From positions 1 through 9,771 of the forward strand of contig SBFZ01000261.1 of assembly GCA_006227095.1 (NCBI GenBank): a stretch of 9,771 nucleotides of DNA. The letters run 5' to 3'. This document shows positions 6,646-9,771 of this stretch, in pieces (position 1 is the stretch's first letter; each line of letters begins with the position of its first letter). Both the position numbers and the translations under genes were made by a program. This DNA is from Bacteroidota bacterium (GTDB taxonomy: Bacteria; Bacteroidota; Bacteroidia; Bacteroidales; VadinHA17). The notes below the pieces were generated by a model. It did not search any database and was not told the origin of the DNA. It saw only the letters and a list, made by a program, of their open reading frames with translations.

Positions 6646-9108
6646 ATGAAACTGAGCACCTTTAAATCAGCCATGCCGCACCTGATTGCGGTACTTCTCT
6701 TCACCATAGTATCATTTGTCTATTTCTACCCTGTCCTCGAGGGGAAGAAGCTCAATGCCCATGACACAAAGGTATATGAGGGATCATCCAAAGAGATAAG
6801 CGATTACCGTGACAAGTACGGGCATGAGCCTCTGTGGACCAACTCCATGTTCAGCGGAATGCCGGCTTACCTGATCTCGGTATTATATCCGGGCAATCTC
6901 TTCAAGCATCTTGACAACCTCCTGAAGCTGTACAAAACACCTGTTGCCGCTCTTTTTCTCTCAATGCTCGGGTTTTATATCATGCTTCTGTTTTTCAGGG
7001 TAAATCCATGGCTGGCGATGGCAGGAGCAATCGCATATGGGTTTTCGTCCTACCTGTTCGTTAGCCTCTCTGCGGGGCATAACACAAAAGCCTATGCCAT
7101 GGCGTGGATGGCACCGGTAATAGGTTCGGTGGTTTATTCCTTCCGAAAACATGCTCTCATCGGAGCCGCGCTCTTTTCATTGTTCCTCACCATGCAGATT
7201 ATGGCAAACCACTTCCAGATCACCTACTATACCGGAATAATAGTACTGGTATTCGGGATATTCGAACTTGTCCATGCTGTAAAGGAAAAAATATTGCCGG
7301 GTTTCCTGAGGACACTTGGTCTGCTGGTGGTTGGTGCCCTGATAGCCTTCAGTGTCAACTTCGCCCCGCTCTACTCCACCTGGGAGTACAGCAAGGAATC
7401 AACACGCGGGAAAAGTGAACTGTCAAAGGCCGAAGGGACAAATGAGACCGGACTTGACAAGGAATATATTACACAGTGGAGTTACGGCATTGATGAGTCA
7501 CTCACTTTCCTTATACCAGGGTTCCGGGGTGGAGCAACAAAGCCATTCGATACCGATTCTGAAACGGTGAAAGCACTGAGAAAAAACAACCTGGGGCAGG
7601 CACAGGGTCAGCTCTTCATGTACTGGGGCAGGCAACCCAGTACCAGCGGTCCGGTCTATTTCGGTGCAGTGGTCCTCTTCCTTTTCATCCTTGGACTGCT
7701 TATAATCAGGGGGAGGGAGAAATGGTGGATTCTGACGGCTGCATTGCTGTCACTTGTACTCTCATGGGGCAAGAACCTAATGCCTTTTACTTCCCTGTTC
7801 ATCGATTTCTTCCCCGGATATGACAAATTCAGGGCTGTCTCAATGACACTGGTAATGGCCGGAGTGCTGGTGCCGCTGCTCGGATTCCTGGCGCTGCGCG
7901 AGATATCTGAAGGTGTTGTGAACAGGGAAAAGGCAGCGAAATCAGTCCTGATAGCAGCCCTGATAACGGGCGGACTGGCATTAATATTCCTTCTTTTACC
8001 GGGTCTTGCCGGGTCATTCCTGAGGCCTGACGAGAACGCCCTTCCTGATTCACTGGCCTGGATTAAGGAAGCCATGATCTCAGACAGGAAAGCAATGCTC
8101 CGTACCGATGCCCTGAGATCAGTAGTATTTATCTCGGGCGGAGCCGCCCTGATATGGTTTTATCTCAGGAACAAGCTTAAGCCTGCAGTTGCTCTTGCCG
8201 GGCTGACACTCCTTTTCATCGTTGACCAGGTGCCGGTTGATGCCAGGTTTTTGGGCAGCTCAAACTTCGAGACAAAAAGAGCTTCCGCTAACTCCTGGGC
8301 ACCAACGGAGGCTGACAAGGTAATCCTCAACGACCAGGGAGAACACCGCGTCCTGAACCTTACCGTCTCGGTATTCAATGATGCCTCAACATCATACCAT
8401 CATCACTCAATTGGTGGCTACAGCGGAGCTAAAATGAAGAGATACCAGGAACTGATAGAAACCGGTCTTACAGATGACATCAACTCGCTGATAACCAGTC
8501 TTCGCAGCGCCTCATCGATGGAGGAGGCAGAAGGAGTATTGAGGAATCTGCCTGCGCTCAACATGCTGAATACCAGGTATATTATACTTGATCCGGGGTC
8601 TGCGCCCCTGGTTAACAGGTATGCCGCCGGCAATGCATGGTTTGTTGACAGGGTTACCCTGGTTGAGAATGCCGATGCCGAACTGCTGGCTGTTAAAACA
8701 ATAAATCCGGCTGCCGAGGCCGTTGTCGACAGGAGGTTTGCAGACATGGTCGGCACCCTTGAATCAGCCGGAACTCCGGGTGATACAATATTTCTTACCA
8801 CATATGAGCCTAACCTGCTTATATACAAGGCAGAACTGGATGCTGAAAGAGTAGCAGTCTTTTCAGAGATATACTACAAATACGGATGGAAAGCATTCAT
8901 TGACGATACTCCTGCTGATCATTTCAGGGCAAACTATGTGCTTCGGGGTATGACGCTTCCCGCAGGAAGCCACACCATAACATTCAGGTTTGAACCCGAG
9001 TCATACAAAACAGGAAACAGGGTATCCCTGGCAGGATCAGTCCTGCTCCTGGCATTTCTTATACTTGCAGCCCTCCCGATGCTTACAAAGAAACGCGGTG
9101 ATGCCTGA
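6646..9108 (+). CDS. YfhO-family polytopic membrane protein, predicted GT-C-like
   Basis: This 820-residue protein matches the layout of Bacteroidetes YfhO proteins. After a first membrane segment (12-30) comes a short external loop with NAHD (37-40), where GT-C transferases carry a key acidic residue, then EPLWTNSMFSGMPAYL (61-76). Further helices lie near 97-118, 121-141, 150-165, 168-185, 194-211, 221-240, 337-354, 360-373, 398-416, 432-452, 490-506 and 511-526. GHNTKAYAMAW (144-154) and YHHHSIGGYSGAKMKRYQELIE (584-605) are landmark blocks. A soluble, probably periplasmic, domain covers about 530-790 and includes YYKYGWKAFIDD (743-754). A last helix (793-811) ends in a basic tail, TKKRGDA. 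In Gram-positive bacteria YfhO is linked to glycosylation of teichoic acids; whether the Bacteroidetes members transfer sugars is inference. It has its own promoter and overlaps the methyltransferase gene by 8 nt. Confidence 0.88.
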   Translation: MKLSTFKSAMPHLIAVLLFTIVSFVYFYPVLEGKKLNAHDTKVYEGSSKEISDYRDKYGHEPLWTNSMFSGMPAYLISVLYPGNLFKHLDNLLKLYKTPVAALFLSMLGFYIMLLFFRVNPWLAMAGAIAYGFSSYLFVSLSAGHNTKAYAMAWMAPVIGSVVYSFRKHALIGAALFSLFLTMQIMANHFQITYYTGIIVLVFGIFELVHAVKEKILPGFLRTLGLLVVGALIAFSVNFAPLYSTWEYSKESTRGKSELSKAEGTNETGLDKEYITQWSYGIDESLTFLIPGFRGGATKPFDTDSETVKALRKNNLGQAQGQLFMYWGRQPSTSGPVYFGAVVLFLFILGLLIIRGREKWWILTAALLSLVLSWGKNLMPFTSLFIDFFPGYDKFRAVSMTLVMAGVLVPLLGFLALREISEGVVNREKAAKSVLIAALITGGLALIFLLLPGLAGSFLRPDENALPDSLAWIKEAMISDRKAMLRTDALRSVVFISGGAALIWFYLRNKLKPAVALAGLTLLFIVDQVPVDARFLGSSNFETKRASANSWAPTEADKVILNDQGEHRVLNLTVSVFNDASTSYHHHSIGGYSGAKMKRYQELIETGLTDDINSLITSLRSASSMEEAEGVLRNLPALNMLNTRYIILDPGSAPLVNRYAAGNAWFVDRVTLVENADAELLAVKTINPAAEAVVDRRFADMVGTLESAGTPGDTIFLTTYEPNLLIYKAELDAERVAVFSEIYYKYGWKAFIDDTPADHFRANYVLRGMTLPAGSHTITFRFEPESYKTGNRVSLAGSVLLLAFLILAALPMLTKKRGDA

Positions 9109-9771
9109 GGAGAATGTTACCCCGGAAGGCCGGGCATCAGGTAATAATGACAGTCAGACATCAGCAAGGATGACCATGGCTGTTTGCCCGGTGTGCGCTT
9201 CCCCGGACACCGCTGAATTGTTCCATGCAAGGGATCATCTTGTCAGCAGCCTCGAATTTCTCATCAGGAAATGCCATTCCTGCGGCATGGGATGGACGGT
9301 TGATCCTCCATCTGAAAGAGAGGCGGGAGGCTACTATGCATCGGAGGAATACATCTCACACACAGACAGGAAACAGAGTATCTCCGACTACCTGTATCAT
9401 CTTGCACGCAGTTTCATGCTTGGCAGGAAAGGTAACCTGGTTAGGAAGGTTACCGGTATGCGTGAGGGAGCGCTGCTTGACATCGGAAGCGGCACCGGTT
9501 ATTTCGCAGCCTATATGCAGAAAAGGGGCTGGAAGGTAACAGGCATTGAGTTAAATGATGATGCCAGGACTTATTCAATTGAAAAGTCAGGTATAACTGC
9601 GATGGCACCGGGTGAGTTAAAAAATATTCCAACCGGGTCTGCAGATTGCATTACCTTCTGGCATGTGCTTGAGCATCTCTATGCTCCTGATGAATGGCTT
9701 GAAGAGGTTAAAAGGATTCTTTTACCTGACGGGAAATGCATAATCGCCCTGCCAAATTTTTCATCTGCCGA
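9101..9771 (+). CDS. class I SAM-dependent methyltransferase with N-terminal zinc-ribbon cysteines, cut by right edge
   Basis: Reading from an ATG that overlaps the YfhO stop by 8 nt, 223 codons are visible. Two cysteine pairs, CPVC (29-32) and CHSC (58-61), form a likely zinc-binding module. The Rossmann methyltransferase core follows: SAM motif LLDIGSGTGYF (125-135), an acidic residue at the end of strand 2 (GIELN, Glu150), then FWHVLEHLYAPDEWLEEVKRILLPDG (186-211). The last is typical of Methyltransf_23-type enzymes found in sugar and glycan loci. The first 23-25 residues are polar and low in conserved pattern, so ATG codons at 9170 or 9176, just before MAVCPVC, could be the true start. 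Translational coupling with YfhO favours 9101. The methyl acceptor is unknown; a sugar or lipid-linked intermediate is plausible given the neighbours. The C-terminal part lies outside the window. Confidence 0.85.
   Translation, partial: MPEENVTPEGRASGNNDSQTSARMTMAVCPVCASPDTAELFHARDHLVSSLEFLIRKCHSCGMGWTVDPPSEREAGGYYASEEYISHTDRKQSISDYLYHLARSFMLGRKGNLVRKVTGMREGALLDIGSGTGYFAAYMQKRGWKVTGIELNDDARTYSIEKSGITAMAPGELKNIPTGSADCITFWHVLEHLYAPDEWLEEVKRILLPDGKCIIALPNFSSA

Noticed and set aside
6531..6707. Upstream extension of the flippase to the ATG at 6707
   Set aside because: It overlaps the YfhO gene, covers both promoters, and precedes the recognisable flippase N-terminus by 59 residues of unrelated character.
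7656..8075. 139-codon minus-strand open frame inside the YfhO gene
   Set aside because: It is antisense to several clear membrane helices of the YfhO protein and its product shows no recognisable pattern.
8418..8828. 136-codon minus-strand open frame inside the YfhO gene
   Set aside because: It is antisense to the soluble domain of YfhO. The Ser/Ala-rich product is typical of a shadow frame.
9225..9539. 104-codon plus-strand open frame near the right end
   Set aside because: It is out of frame with the methyltransferase, which carries cysteine pairs and a clean SAM-binding motif over the same bases.

Overview
The window looks like a chromosomal segment of a Bacteroidota bacterium, probably order Bacteroidales, at moderate GC. 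Four things point there: the single-chain glycyl-tRNA synthetase has the form typical of Bacteroidetes, promoter-like sites match the Bacteroidetes -33/-7 pattern (TTTG and TAnnTTTG), genes lack clear Shine-Dalgarno sequences, and the large membrane protein is of the Bacteroidetes YfhO type. The assignment comes from reading the sequence; no database search was made.

Layout from left to right. Bases 1-1982, minus strand: nadB (L-aspartate oxidase, first step of de novo NAD synthesis), followed 12 nt downstream and in the same frame by the N-terminal part of a CPBP/CAAX-type intramembrane protease that runs off the left edge. Bases 1983-2106: divergent promoter region. Bases 2107-4945, plus strand: glyS, then after one nucleotide a GT4-like glycosyltransferase. 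Bases 4946-5048: convergent spacer with a 10-bp hairpin. Bases 5049-6530, minus strand: a polysaccharide flippase. Bases 6531-6645: a second divergent promoter region, with a full-consensus Bacteroidetes promoter on the plus strand. Bases 6646 to the right edge, plus strand: a YfhO-family polytopic membrane protein whose stop codon overlaps the start of a zinc-ribbon SAM-dependent methyltransferase, which is cut by the right edge.

The genes fall into two themes. The left half is housekeeping (NAD synthesis, tRNA charging) with a membrane protease attached. The right half (glycosyltransferase, flippase, YfhO protein, methyltransferase) looks like the start of a locus for surface or lipid-linked glycan building and export, which probably continues past base 9771. 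I saw no tRNA, rRNA, CRISPR array, insertion sequence, phage gene or long repeat. Most of the window is ordinary core-genome content. The points worth a second look are the flippase start correction with its promoter pair, the same-frame nadB/protease junction, and the YfhO-methyltransferase pair.
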